A DNA stretch of 64,000 nt, taken from the NCBI GenBank assembly GCA_027923505.1, contig BROI01000010.1, positions 558,001 to 622,000 on the forward strand, written 5' to 3'. A model generated the notes under the pieces. The model made no database searches, was not told where the DNA came from, and saw nothing but the letters and a program-made list of their open reading frames with translations. The DNA comes from Mayamaea pseudoterrestris (lineage: Eukaryota > Bacillariophyta > Bacillariophyceae > Sellaphorales > Sellaphoraceae). This document shows positions 9,940 to 21,300 of the stretch, piece by piece. Made by a program: the position numbers and the translations under genes. Within the stretch, counting starts at the first letter, position 1; every line of letters begins with the position of its first letter.

Positions 9940-10872
9940 TTGTCACCATGCTTGTCATCCTCTATGGCTCCCAGTCTGTCTCCTAGCACTCATCTAAGTA
10001 GCTTGCCATCAAGTGTGCCATCAAGTGATCCAAGCGCCAAGCCAAGTGCATCAACTAGCGCTAAACCCAGTCTTCTTCCCAGTGCAGCACCAAGCTTGTC
10101 ACCCTCTGTAACTCCCAGTTATCAATAGCTCCAGCAGCTTGCCATCAAGTAGTGTGCCGTAAGTGATCCAAGCGCCATTTAAAGTGCATCATCTAGCACA
10201 AGACCCAGTCTTCTTCCCAGTGCCACACCAAGCTTGTCACCCACTGTAACTCCCAGTTCTCTCCCAGCACTAGGCCCCGGCAGCTTGCCATCAAGTGTGC
10301 CATCAAGTGATCCAAGCGCCATTTAAAGTGCATCATCTAGCACAAGACCCAGTCTTCTTCCCAGTGCCACACCAAGCTTGTCACCCACTGTAACTCCCAG
10401 TTGTCTCCCAGCACCAGGCCCCGGCAGCTTGCCATCAAGTGTGCCATCAAGTGATCCAAGCGCCAAGCCAAGTGCATCAACTACCGCAAGACCCAGTCCT
10501 CTTCCCAGCGCAGCACCAAGCTTGTCACCCTCTGTTACTTCCAGTTGTCTCCCAGCACAAGCCCCAGCAGCTTGCCATCAACTGTGCCAAGTAAACCCAA
10601 TTGCCAAGCCAATTGCAGCATCTAGCGCAGGATTCAGTCTTTTTCCCAGTGCAGCACCAAGCTTGTCACCCCCCGTGGCTCCCAGTGTGTCTTTCAGCAC
10701 TTGGCAAGTGTGCCATCAAGTAACCCAAGCGCCAAGCCATGTGCATCACCTAGCACAGGACCTACTGCTAGTCTCCAAGAGTCAACACCAAGCTTGTCTC
10801 CCTCTGTGGCTACTAGCTTGTCTCGGAACACTCAGCAAAGGTGCTATTGAGATCATCCTGTTGTTGACCTGA
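9940..10872 (+). pseudogene. Ser/Pro-rich 'PSxxPS' repeat gene fragment
   Basis: Two open stretches (9940-10128 and 10378-10872) encode runs such as SAKPSLLPSAAPSLSPS, typical of secreted or wall-associated diatom proteins. Between and within them the repeat unit length is not always a multiple of three (136, 146, 144 and 143 bp between successive copies) and stop codons occur. No signal peptide is visible at the start. I read this as a broken host-type coding sequence that lost its frame. Confidence 0.6.
9998..10720 (+). repeat. Tandem repeat, about 144-bp unit, five copies
   Basis: The landmark GCTTGCCATCAA(G/C) occurs at 10001, 10137, 10283, 10427 and 10570, giving a unit of about 144 bp (48 codons). 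Each unit contains CCAAGCTTGTCACCC and a CCCAGTTNTC segment. Confidence 0.85.
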
Positions 10873-10973
10873 GAGCTACCGGTAGTGCTACCCCCGTAAC
10901 ATGCCAGGTGTATTGTTTGTTCCATCCACTCGAACTGCCACGCAGTCAGGTCAGACCCCGGTCGCTCGGTGCA

Positions 10974-11297
10974 ATGTGACATGTGAATGAAGAAAGTGCG
11001 CAACCGTCGTGTGGATGCATTGTATGAATGGAACGACTGATTACAACTGATGTAATGTGATTGAAAGAAACGGATTGATCGGATGATCTTCCGAGTGGTC
11101 GATGTAGCGATGTAGCGTTAAGCTCACAATATAGAACTACTAGTTTGCGATGAGAGTGCAGTTGTATTCGTGTAGTGGCGAGCGCAAGACTATTTGACGA
11201 GCCATATCCATCAAGAGCTGTACAGACCGTGGCCAAGGACCCTGTATCGGAGCTTTTTGGAGGTAAGACGTTGACTGCGAAATCGTCAACGGTGTTA
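10974..11297 (+). repeat. Copy 1 5' LTR, second part
   Basis: It resumes at ATGTGACATGTGAATGAAG and runs to CAACGGTGTTA, matching 17228-17553. Together with 9607-9679 it makes about 397 bp, the length of the intact 3' LTR. Confidence 0.85.
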
Positions 11298-11394
11298 GAT
11301 TAACATTTCAGTGCTTCGAGAGTGAGAACGAGGGAGGGAGCTATCATGACACATTCGTCTGCAGCAAGTCCGATTCCTCTGATCAACCTCCAAC

Positions 11395-13908
11395 ATGGCG
11401 ACGATTGATGTAACGACCTACAAGCGTGCCGTCGGTAAAGTCTTCGACATTCCGTGGCTCGCAGCATCCGCTACTTGGGATCCAAACGACCCTACCGCAG
11501 TATGCTTCGAATCCGAAGAACTCACGACTGCGGAGGCGATGGCCGAGTTGTCGGAACAAGACGCGACGAACATTAAGAACCAGTACCATTGGTCGACAAT
11601 ACGAACAAGCCGATTGCGCAAGCTCATGAGTTGGATTCATGAGCAACGTCGGACGACTGCGCAATGGCAAGACCTGGAGAAAGACCACATTACGAGCCGA
11701 GAACTCCCAGTAGCACCGGGGTCACCGACAGCAGGCAACCGCAGTTTCGGAGACTTCAGCGTTATCGGAGGCAACGACACCACGACGAAGCGACACGACA
11801 TCAAGCTGGATCTGAAGACCATGCTGGAGCTCAAGAACGATCGCAAGTTCTGCTCCTACTGGCGGGCCTTCAAGAACCGCATGCGAAGCGAGCGACTTGG
11901 CTACTTTTGGGACGACAAGTTCAAGGCACCAGCTGCACTCGAGCCCGAATTCGCCGAGTATCAGTATCAGTGTTCGAAGCTTTTAGCGGCGCTCGAGTAT
12001 ACCTGCAAGACACCGCAGAGCAAGCTCATTGTCCGCAAGCACATCGACAGCGCGAATGCCTCAGCGTGCATTGCAGAGTTGGAGGCGACATTCCTCGATG
12101 GGATGGCGCGCAAGTTGGATCTACGTTCGGCCGAAGACGAATGGCGCAATTTTACCCTCGACGCGGGTTACGCCAAGTCTCTCGTCAATTGGCTTATCCA
12201 GTGGTCCAGCAAGGAAGAGAACTACAATGACTACGCCGAGGAAACCGAGCTACTTACAGCAAGCACGAAGCGTCAGATTTTGGAGCGCGCGGTTTTCCGC
12301 CATGCGGATATGGCAGCGGCGGTGAACATGGCGCTGATCGAAGAGTCCAAGACCGGCAACCCGATGGCGTACACCCAGTTTTGGAACCTCCTGAACGACG
12401 TCGCACGTCAATCTGACAATCGTCGTGGCATCAAGGAGACCGAGAAGCGTCAGGCGAACCAATCTGAGCAAACCAAGAAGGAGAAGGAGAAGACGAAGAA
12501 GGCAAGCGCAAACAATTCCCAGTCTACGCCAAGTAGCAGCAACAATCAGCAATCCAATCAGGGGGGCGGTGGTCGCGGCGACTTGAGCACGGGACGAGGC
12601 GGCGGCGGCGGCCGCGGTCGGGGAGATACTCGTTCGTATGTTCGCAGCTATGCCGACACAAAGACGATCGAAGTCCCCAGCGACGTGAATGCGACGATTC
12701 CACCAAACACGTGGCGACTCCTTACGCGTGATCAGCAACATGAAGTGTTTGAACGCCGTGGTACGAGTCGAGCGGCCAGTGCTGCAGGTGGTTCGACATC
12801 AGCAACACAGGCAGGCACCACGCAGACGACGAGTACAACACGCAACGCAAACGTCGCAGCCACTTCATCAGCGGCAACGACGGCGAGTGCGGCGACCGAG
12901 CGTGTGAACAACACCAGCCGTGGCTCAGCGATGCGAAGTTTCTTAGGTCCAGACCAGCCCACGACTACGACTCGGGGAGCAAATATTGCTCAGAGTCGCA
13001 AGTACAAAGTCGCGAGCATTGACTTGGATAAGCATTCAGCGTCGACTGTCGATCGCGGCGCGAGTGGCGGAGTATGGGGAGCGGACGGCCGCATCCTTAC
13101 CGAGGACAAGTTCCACAAGATTGAAGTCACTGGAGTCGGTGGTCTCAAACTTCCGGACCTGTCTACCGTCACAGCAGTCGCCAAGCTTAAGAGCACCAAG
13201 GGTTGGGTCGTCGGCGAGTTCCATAATTACGCATATTCTGGAACCGGCAAGACGATTCATTCGAGCATGCAGATGGAAGCCTTCGGTCTTCACGTCAATG
13301 ACAAGCATTACAACTTTGGTGGCAAGTTACGAATCGAAACGCCAGACGGATACAAGTTTATGCTCGGAATGGAAAGTGGCATGGCGACCTTGCCAATGTT
13401 TCCAGTGTCGGCGCATGAGCTTCACACCTTACCTCGGGTCATGATGACCTTCGATGGGCCTTGGGATCCGAATGAGTTTGACGTCAAGCCGACTGAGGAT
13501 GACGACTATGACTCTTCGGATGACGATGACGACGAGGACGACGTACCGGACTTGTTGTCGCGCGACGAAGACGATGAAGACAGTGACGACGAAGAGGGCT
13601 TCACGCGCGTGACACGTTCGCGTACGCAGAATCGCACCCATCGTCAAAGCAACATGACTTATACGAATCTTGGACACGACAATCTACCTGTTTACACCGA
13701 GAAGGAGCTGAATGTTTGTGCCGTCGTACAGAAGTACAATGCGGATCTCGTCTATCAGCCCTACAAGTCTATCCTGCCAAAGAAACCCGATATCGACGCA
13801 TTGCTGCCGAACTTTGCATGGTACCCGGCGCAGACGATCAAGGATACTTTGCGCCATAGCACGCAGTTCAACATGCACGAGCGCCGATACCCCCCACGAA
13901 TGCATTGA
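11395..13908 (+). mobile_element. Copy 1 Gag and protease region
   Basis: Opens with MATIDVTTYKRAVGKVFDIP, which recurs at the start of copy 2 (18460). The Gag part is helical. At about residues 387-411 it has a Gly/Arg-rich RGG-like stretch in the place where a CCHC zinc knuckle would be expected; I see no CCHC. A VDRGASGG motif near residue 552 is the best candidate for the aspartic protease site. An acidic run follows at about residues 700-740. Confidence 0.8.
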
Positions 13909-13961
13909 AAGAGCCGATTCCTGAACGTCTACCATCTAGATGATCGAGTGGCCATGACACC

Positions 13962-16900
13962 ATGTTCTTCGACGAACCAGCCATGGATGATCATATCGAC
14001 GGACATGCAGGGTGCACATGCGTGCAGCTATTCTATGGTTGTCGCAGTCAGATCATTGTCGTGTATCCCATGCGGACGAAAGGTGACGTACCGAAACGAT
14101 TCCGTGATTTCATCCGCGAGTTTGGAGCTCCGTTGGAAGTCTTCTCGGATAATGCGAAAGAAGCGATGAGTGCCAAGTTTGACGAAGTAATGCGCGAGTT
14201 CATGATTCGCCGTCGTCATACATCGGAGCCGTACTATCAGAATCAAAATCCAGCCGAGCGCATCATCGGGCACGTCAAGGAAAGTCATGAACAACTTATG
14301 GACCGAACGGGCACTCCGGCATGCTTCTGGCTACGCGCTTTACTCTTTCAGACCGAGATGTACCGTCATTTGTCGCATCCTGCCTTGGACGGCAAGTCTC
14401 CCATCGAGTTTATCACTGGGCAAGTCCCCGACGTGTCGAAGTATTTGCATTTTCGTTGGTTTGAAATTGTCAACTACTTTGTCAAGGATGTCGAGGCCCC
14501 GGGTACCCGCCAGCGCGCGGCGTACTGGCTTGGTCCCAACACGACGTGCGGAGACGACCTGACGTACTTCATCTGTGATTGCGAGACCCACGAGATCATG
14601 ACGCGATCGGTTTGCTTACCCCGAAATGACCCAAAATTTTTGAACCTTCGCGTACCGGCACCTGCTTCCCCAGTCATGAAAGAAGGGGAGCCGCGTCTCT
14701 ATACCGTACCTGGTCTAGGTGGCGAGATCCTTATGCCGGAAATGATCAAGAAGATTACCGACGCCGACAGCAGAGACGATGATTCTTTCATTCCTGATGA
14801 AGACGATACCCCTTTGGTCGAGACGGTGGAATACCCGGAAGACGACGATATGACCGACGGGGAGCTAGATCCTAATCCTGCCGATGACGGCGACGACAAG
14901 CCGAAGAAGAAGAACATCAATCCGTGGCGCAAACTTCCGAAGTATGCACCCGATGAACTTATCGGCAAGTCGTTTCTCATGAAGACGGACGACGGGCAAG
15001 AAGTTCGAGCGACCGTCATGAGCAAGCTGAACAACCGCGACGCCCAGAACCATCAAAACATTAAAATGATGCTGAAACTTGGTAACGGCGAAGCGGATGA
15101 AGTCATGTCCTATGTCGAGGTTTCCGATCTCTACGAGGCCGAAGTGAACCAAGACATGGCGAATCCTGAGCGTAAATGGTTCTTCAAGGAGATTCTAGAC
15201 CATCAGGGTCCGCTGACGAGCAAGTCGAAGAACTGGAAGCACTCCAAGTGGAACGTCCTTGTACAATGGGACGATGGATCCAAGACTTGGGAGCCTCTCA
15301 ACGCGATGATCGAAAGCGACAAAGTATCAGTAACAGCCTACGCGCAAAAGCATAATCTTCTCGACAAGGACGGATGGGCATCGTTGAATCGATGGGCCCG
15401 GAACGCCAAGAAGGTTGCGCGCAAGGTGGCGACCGCCCGAATGGAGCAGCAGAAGAACGGACCGCGCTACAAGTTTGGAGTCCAAGTACCCCGAGATTGG
15501 AAGGAAGCGCGGCGTTTGCAGGAAGCTGCAGGGCACACGAAGTGGACGGATGCGGAAGGCGTGGAGCTTGCGAACCTGGACGAGTACGAGACGTTTCAAG
15601 ATCTCGGTCCGAGTTCCACCACAGCACACCCAACTGGTTACCAAAAGATCCGAGTCCATTTTGTGTACGATGTCAAGCACGATTTGCGATACAAGGCACG
15701 TCTCGTTGCAGGCGGCCACATGACGAAAGACAACGACGATGCCTACTCCAGTGTTATCTCATTGAAGGCAATGCGTCTAGCTCGAGCGAACGCGGCAAGA
15801 AGTGCATCGGTGACATTGGGAATGCTTATCTCGGCTCACCAAGGAGGTGAGCGTGGAGGCCCCCGCTTCGGGAGCGAATCTGGTCATCGTCAAGGCTTTG
15901 TATGGATTGCGAACACGGCACGATTTCTGAACGCTAGCCGACCCCTACTTGTGGAAGGGTGGGAACCCCTCTATGTGCGATTCCCGATCTGTGGATCAAG
16001 GACGCCGGCGACAGCTACGACTACCTCCTGTGTATGTCGACGATCTGTTGAATATTTCAGACGATCCAGCAGCGTTCTTCAAGATGCTGGAGGAGAAGTA
16101 CAAGTTTAAGTCTCAAAGGTGTTGGACATCCCGAGTATCATCTCGGCGGTGACTTTGGAGCGAGACCCCTGACGGAACTCTTTACTGGTGCCAAGACCTA
16201 CGTTGCGAAACTCTTGGCCAGTACAGCGGTCGGTTGTTTGAAGGTCCTCGAAGAAGTATTCATCACCAATCGACAAAACGACGATCATCAGACATCAAGC
16301 GAGCTACTGAACGACCAAGAGAAGAAGTTTACCAGTCTCTAGTCGAGCACTTCAGTGGGCGATTACTTTGGGACGATTTGACATTAACCGTTGCAGTTGT
16401 GAGTCTGTCGCCACGATTCCGTGGAGCCGCGGCGACACCTGCAGCGGGGAACGAGTCTGTGGATATTTGCGAGAGTTACCGGACGCAGCAATCCGTTCTC
16501 CGAGGGCCAGCCAACGAGGAGCACGCCGGCACCCATGGAGGAACAAGATTGGAGCGCAGCGTTCAGAAGGACGGAGTTGATGAGATGTTGGACGTCTACC
16601 CACCGCCAAAGGGTGTGACTGTACGAACATCAACTCGAGGATGCGTGTCTCATGCATTGCATGGTGACAGAGGCAAGTCATTGGAAGGAGTTTTGTCATT
16701 TGTCAACCAGACGCCTGTCGACTGGCATGTGCAAACTCAGGCTACAGTCGAGACTGCGGCCTTTTCGGATCGGAATTCGGCGTAGCAAGAGTGGGAACGG
16801 ATATCAGCATTCTCGTCGTACAGGTCGCCACTAGGCGTACCATTGAGAGAAGTCTGCCTGGATGTACGGAGACAACCAACAGTTGCGATTACGCAATCTA

Positions 16901-17154
16901 CAATCCCGAGTTCGACATTGTCCAAGCGACACAATGCGTTGGCCTACCATCGTGTTCGTTGGGCAGTTGCTGCGGGAATTATCAAGTTTGTGAAGATTGA
17001 CGGAAAGGAGAACATTGCGGACGTACTGACGAAGTACCTGCGGTACTGTGATGCGATGCCATTGCTCAAGCCAGTATTGTTTTGGCGCGGCGATACATCG
17101 TATGCGATTGTGAAGGACAAGAATGCGGCTACGACAAGCAGCGTACCCAGGGGA
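13962..17154 (+). mobile_element. Copy 1 integrase, chromodomain-like, RT and RNase H region
   Basis: The integrase core is recognisable (FREFGAPLEVFSDNAKE; YYQNQNPAERIIGHVKE). An acidic linker follows, then a chromodomain-like segment near 15235-15370 (WNVLVQWDDGSKTWEPL). The reverse transcriptase begins with YDVKHDLRYKARLVAGGH near 15660. RNase H ends near 17150 with the usual GKENIADVLTKYL type tail. The region has a few breaks. Confidence 0.82.
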
Positions 17155-17553
17155 TGATAAGTCGCGAGAGCGGCGAAGTCAAGAGCCCGAACCCTAATTA
17201 GCTTGTGTCGAGTCCGCAGCTGTCGTATGTGACATGTGAATGAAGAAAAAAAAGTGCGCAACCGTCGTGGATGCGTTGTATGAATGGAACGACCAGTTAC
17301 GACTGATGGAATGTGATTGAAAGAAACGGTTGATCGGATGATCTTCCGAGTGGTCGACGTAGCGATGTAGCGATAAGCTCCCAATATAGAACTACTACGT
17401 CTGCGACGAGTGCAGTGCATTCGGTAGTGGCGAGCGCAAGACTATTCGACGTGCCATCTCCATCAAGAGCTGTACAGACCGTGGCCAAGCCGACCCTGTA
17501 TCGGAGCTTTTTGGAGGTCAAGACGTTGACTGCGAAATCGTCAACGGTTGTTA
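17155..17553 (+). repeat. Copy 1 3' LTR
   Basis: Runs from TGATAAGTCGC to GGTTGTTA, 399 bp, just after a purine-rich GGGGATGA. It contains the AACCCTAATTAGCTTGTGTC segment shared by all LTR copies in the window. Confidence 0.85.
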
Positions 17554-17969
17554 CCGCCTAACCGGGCGATGTGCGCACGTGGTTCCCCATCATGCGAATG
17601 GTATGTCGCTGCTGCGACTGCTGACTGGATTGAGCAACCGATTGCTTCGAAGGGCGCACGGTGTCTCGCGCTTGCTGCGTTGCGCCTGCACGGCTGCTGT
17701 GCCGAAGGCTGGTCTGCTGTCCCGACTTGCCTCAATTGGTTCGGTTCTTAACAACTGTCAATTCGGATTGCCGTTGCCGCCGCTTGACTGCGCCTGGTTT
17801 GCCGCTTGATGAGTGCGCTGCTGACGACGCTCACGAGCTTGACGGATGTACGGCGCTCGAGCTGCTTGGTCCATGGTCGCCCATACTTCAGACGATACCG
17901 CAGGCAACTGAACTGTACTGCTTGCTGCTTCATTCGCTTGACGCTGCTGTCCGCCTTGGCCTCGGCCTC
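17554..17969 (-). mobile_element. Copia Gag-like remnant (element 3) between copies 1 and 2
   Basis: On the minus strand this reads as a Gly/Arg/Gln-rich stretch followed by a segment like copia Gag (AVSSEVWATMDQAARAPYIR). It resembles the region after the RGG box in copy 1 Gag. Both ends are cut by the flanking LTRs. It is a fossil piece, probably of the same element as 8800-9606. Confidence 0.65.
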
Positions 17970-18362
17970 TGACAAGTCGCAGAGCGGCGAAGTCAAGAGC
18001 CCGAACCCTAATTAGCTTGTGTCGAGTCCGCAGCTGTCGTATGTGACATGTGAATGAAGAAAATGCGCAACCGTCGTGTGGATGCGTTGTATGAATGGAA
18101 CGACCAGTTACGACTGATGTAATGTGATTGAAAGAAACGGATTGATCGGATGATCTTCCGAGTGGTCGATGTAGCGATGTAGCGATAAGCTCACAATATA
18201 GAACTACTAGTTTGCGACGAGAGTGCAGTCGTATTTGTGTAGTGGCGAGCGCAAGACTATTCGACGAGCCATCTCCATCAAGAGCTGTACAGACCGTGGA
18301 AGGACCCTGTATCGGAGCTTTTTGGAGGTAAGACGTTGACTGCGAAATCGTCAACGGTGTTA
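17970..18362 (+). repeat. Copy 2 5' LTR
   Basis: TGACAAGTCGCAGAGCGG to CAACGGTGTTA, 393 bp, close to the copy 1 LTRs and uninterrupted. Confidence 0.85.
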
Positions 18363-21300
18363 GATTAACATTTCAGTGCTTTGAGAGCGAGAACGAGCGA
18401 GGGAGCTATCGTGACACATTCGTCTGCAGCGAGTCCGATTCCTCTGATCAACCTCCAACATGGCGACGATTGATATAACGACCTACAAGCGTGCCGTCGG
18501 TAAAGTCTTCGACATTCCGTGGCTCGCAGCATCCGCAACTTGGGATCCAAACGACCCTACCGCAGTGTGTTTCGAGCAAGAGGAACTCACGACTGCGGAG
18601 GCGATGGCCGAGCTGTCGGAACAAGACGTGACGAACATTAAGACCCAGTACCAGTGGTCGACCCGATTACACGAACAAGCCGATTGCGCAAGCTCTGAGT
18701 TGGATTCACGAGCAACGTAGCCGACTACTGCGCAATGGCAAGACTTGAGAAAGACCAGATTCCGAGCAGACTCCGTGCCCGGAGCGCGTCACCGACAGCA
18801 GGCAACCGCAGTTTCGGAGACTTTTAGCGTTATCGGGGGGAAGCACCAACACGACAGGACGCCAAGCGTTTCAGCTGGATCTGAAGACCATGCTGGACTG
18901 AACGTCGGAGTTCTGCTCCTACTGGCGGGCCTTCAAGAACCGCATGCGCGAAGGAGCGACTTGGCTATTTTTGGGACGACGAGTTCAAGGCACCAGCCGC
19001 ACTCGCGAATTCGCCGGTATAAGTATCAGTGTTCGCTTTTAGCGGCGCTCGATATACCTGCAAGACCACCGCAGAGCAAGCTCATTGTCCGTAAGCACAT
19101 CGACGCGAATGCCTCAGCGTGCATTGCAGAGTTGGAGCGACATTCCTCGACGGGATGCGCGAGTTGGATCTACGTACGGCCGAAGACGGACGGCGCAATT
19201 ACACCCTCGATCGTTACGCCCAAATCTCTCGTCAGTGGCTCATCCAGTGTCCAGCAAGGAAGAGAAACAGACTACGCCGATCCGGGAAACGAGCTACTTA
19301 CAGCAACACGGGCGTCGGTGGCGCGGTTTTCGCGCGGATATGGCAGCGAGTGAACATGGCGGCTGATCGAAAGTCAAGACCGGCAGCCCGATGGCGTACA
19401 CCAGTTTTGGAACCTCCTGACGTCACCGTCAATCTGACAATGTTCTGGCATCAAGGAGACCGAGAAGCGTCCGAACCAATGAGCAGACCAAGAAAGAGAA
19501 GGAGAAGGCGAAAGAAGGCAAGTGCAGACAATTCCCAGTCTCGCCAAGTAGCAGCAACAATCAGCAATCAGCTCGGCGACTTGAGCGCCGAGGCAGCGCC
19601 GGATGGAGATCTCGTTCGTATGTTCGCAGCTATACGTTGCAAGCTGTTCCAGCAGCGTGAGCGACGATGCCACCAAACAACGTGGCGACTTGCCCCGCGT
19701 CAGCAGCATGAGTGTTTGAACGCCGTGGTACGAGTCGAGCGGCCAGTGCTGCAGGTGGTTCGACATAACAAGGCAGGCACCAGCGGAAGCACGAGTACAA
19801 CACGCAGCGCAAACGTGGCAACCACTTATGCGGCAACGGCGGTGCGCGACCAAGCGTGTGAACAACACCAGCCGTGGCTCAGCGTCTGCGTTTCTTAGGT
19901 CCAGACCAGCCCGCGACTGCTGGGAGCGATATCGTAGAGTCGCAAGAAAGTCACGAGCATACTTGGATAAGCATTCAGATCGGCTGATCGCGACGCGTGG
20001 CGGAGTAGCAGACGGCCGCATCCTTACCAGGACAAGTTCCACAAATTGAAGTCACTGGAGTCGGTGGTCTCAAACTTCCGGATCTCGCCGCCAAGCCACC
20101 GAGCACCAAGGGGTTCGTCGGCGAGTCCATTACGCATATCTGGAACCCGGCAAGACGATTAGACCAGTCAGATGGAGCCTTCCGACTTCATGTCGCGACA
20201 AGCATTACAACTTTGGCAAGTTACGAATCCCGAAACATGGGCGGATAAGTTTATGCTCGGGATGGAAAGTGGCATGGCGACCTTGCCAATTTTAATGGCG
20301 ATGAGCTTCACACCTTCTCGGTCATGTACCTTGATCCTTCGATCCGAATGAGTTTGCGTCGAGCCGACCAGGACAGCGAATGACTCTTGGATAGCGATGG
20401 CGGCGAATGACGTACCGGACTTGTTGTCGCGCAGCGAAAAGCGAAGACAGTCAGCGAAGGGCTTCCTGCCCCGTGACCGCTCGCGTGCGCGGAATCGCAT
20501 ATACGTCAGAGCAACGTGACTTATACGATCTCGAGACCACGACAATCAACCTGTTTACACCGAGAAGGAGCTGAATGTTTGTGCACCGTCGTACAGAAGT
20601 ACAATGCGATCTCGTTTTACAAGTCTATCCTGCCAAGAAACCCGATGCCGGCATTGCTGCCGAACTTCATGGTACCGGTCAGCGATCAAGGATGCGCCAT
20701 AGCACGGTTCATGCCTGGCGCTGATACCCCCACGAATGCATCGAAAGAGCGATTCCTGAGCGTCTACCCGTCTAGATGATCAGTGGCCCATGACACCATG
20801 TTCTTCGGCGAACCTGCCATGGATGACCATATCGGCGGACATGCAGGGTGCACATGCGTGCAACTATTCTATGAATTTATTAGCAGTCAGATCGTGTTGT
20901 ATCCCATGCGGACGAAGGTGACGTACCAGAAGCGATTCGTTTCATCCGCGTTGGAGCTCAGTTGGAAGTCTTCTGGATAATACGAAAAGAAGCGATGAGT
21001 ACCGAGTTTTAGAATGCGCGAGTTCATGATTCGCCGTCGTCATGTCAAAATCCAGCCCGGCGCATCGCTCGGAGTCAAGGAAAGTCATGAACGACTTATG
21101 GACCGAACAGGCACTCCGGCATGCTTCTGGCTACGCGCTACTCTTTCAGACCGAGATATGCCGATTTGTCGCATCCTGCCTTGGGCGGCAAGTCTCCCAT
21201 CGAGTTTATCACTGGGCAAGTCCCCGGCGTGTCGAAGTATTGCATTTTCTTGGTTTGAGGCTGTCAGCTACTTTGTGGATGTGGCCCAGGTACCCGAGCG

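Larger units (their letters stand above)
9680..10973 (+). other. 1.3-kb block splitting the LTR, with Ser/Pro-rich repeats
   Basis: This block interrupts the LTR. Most of it is the tandem repeat array listed separately. GGTCTGAC occurs close to the left end and its reverse complement GTCAGACC close to the right end, a weak sign of subterminal inverted repeats. I did not find a clear target duplication. A TACCGGTA palindrome lies at 10877-10884. It could be a captured piece of a host cell-wall protein gene carried by a transposable element. Confidence 0.6.
9607..17553 (+). mobile_element. Ty1/copia element, copy 1 (diatom CoDi-like)
   Basis: LTR retrotransposon on the plus strand with order gag, protease, integrase, reverse transcriptase, RNase H, which is copia order. 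The 3' LTR is 17155-17553 (399 bp). The 5' LTR matches it in two parts, 9607-9679 and 10974-11297, separated by an unrelated 1.3-kb block. Gag/protease covers about 11395-13908, integrase and reverse transcriptase about 13960-16230, RNase H up to about 17150. The element looks largely whole but has a handful of breaks. The two LTRs differ at several to about ten percent of sites by eye, so insertion is not recent. CGCCT occurs close to both ends (9600-9604 and 17555-17559) and may be the target duplication. Confidence 0.88.

Noticed and set aside
11664-12230. Second frame of 188 codons inside the copia Gag region
   Set aside because: Alternate-frame shadow of the Gag coding sequence with low-complexity composition.
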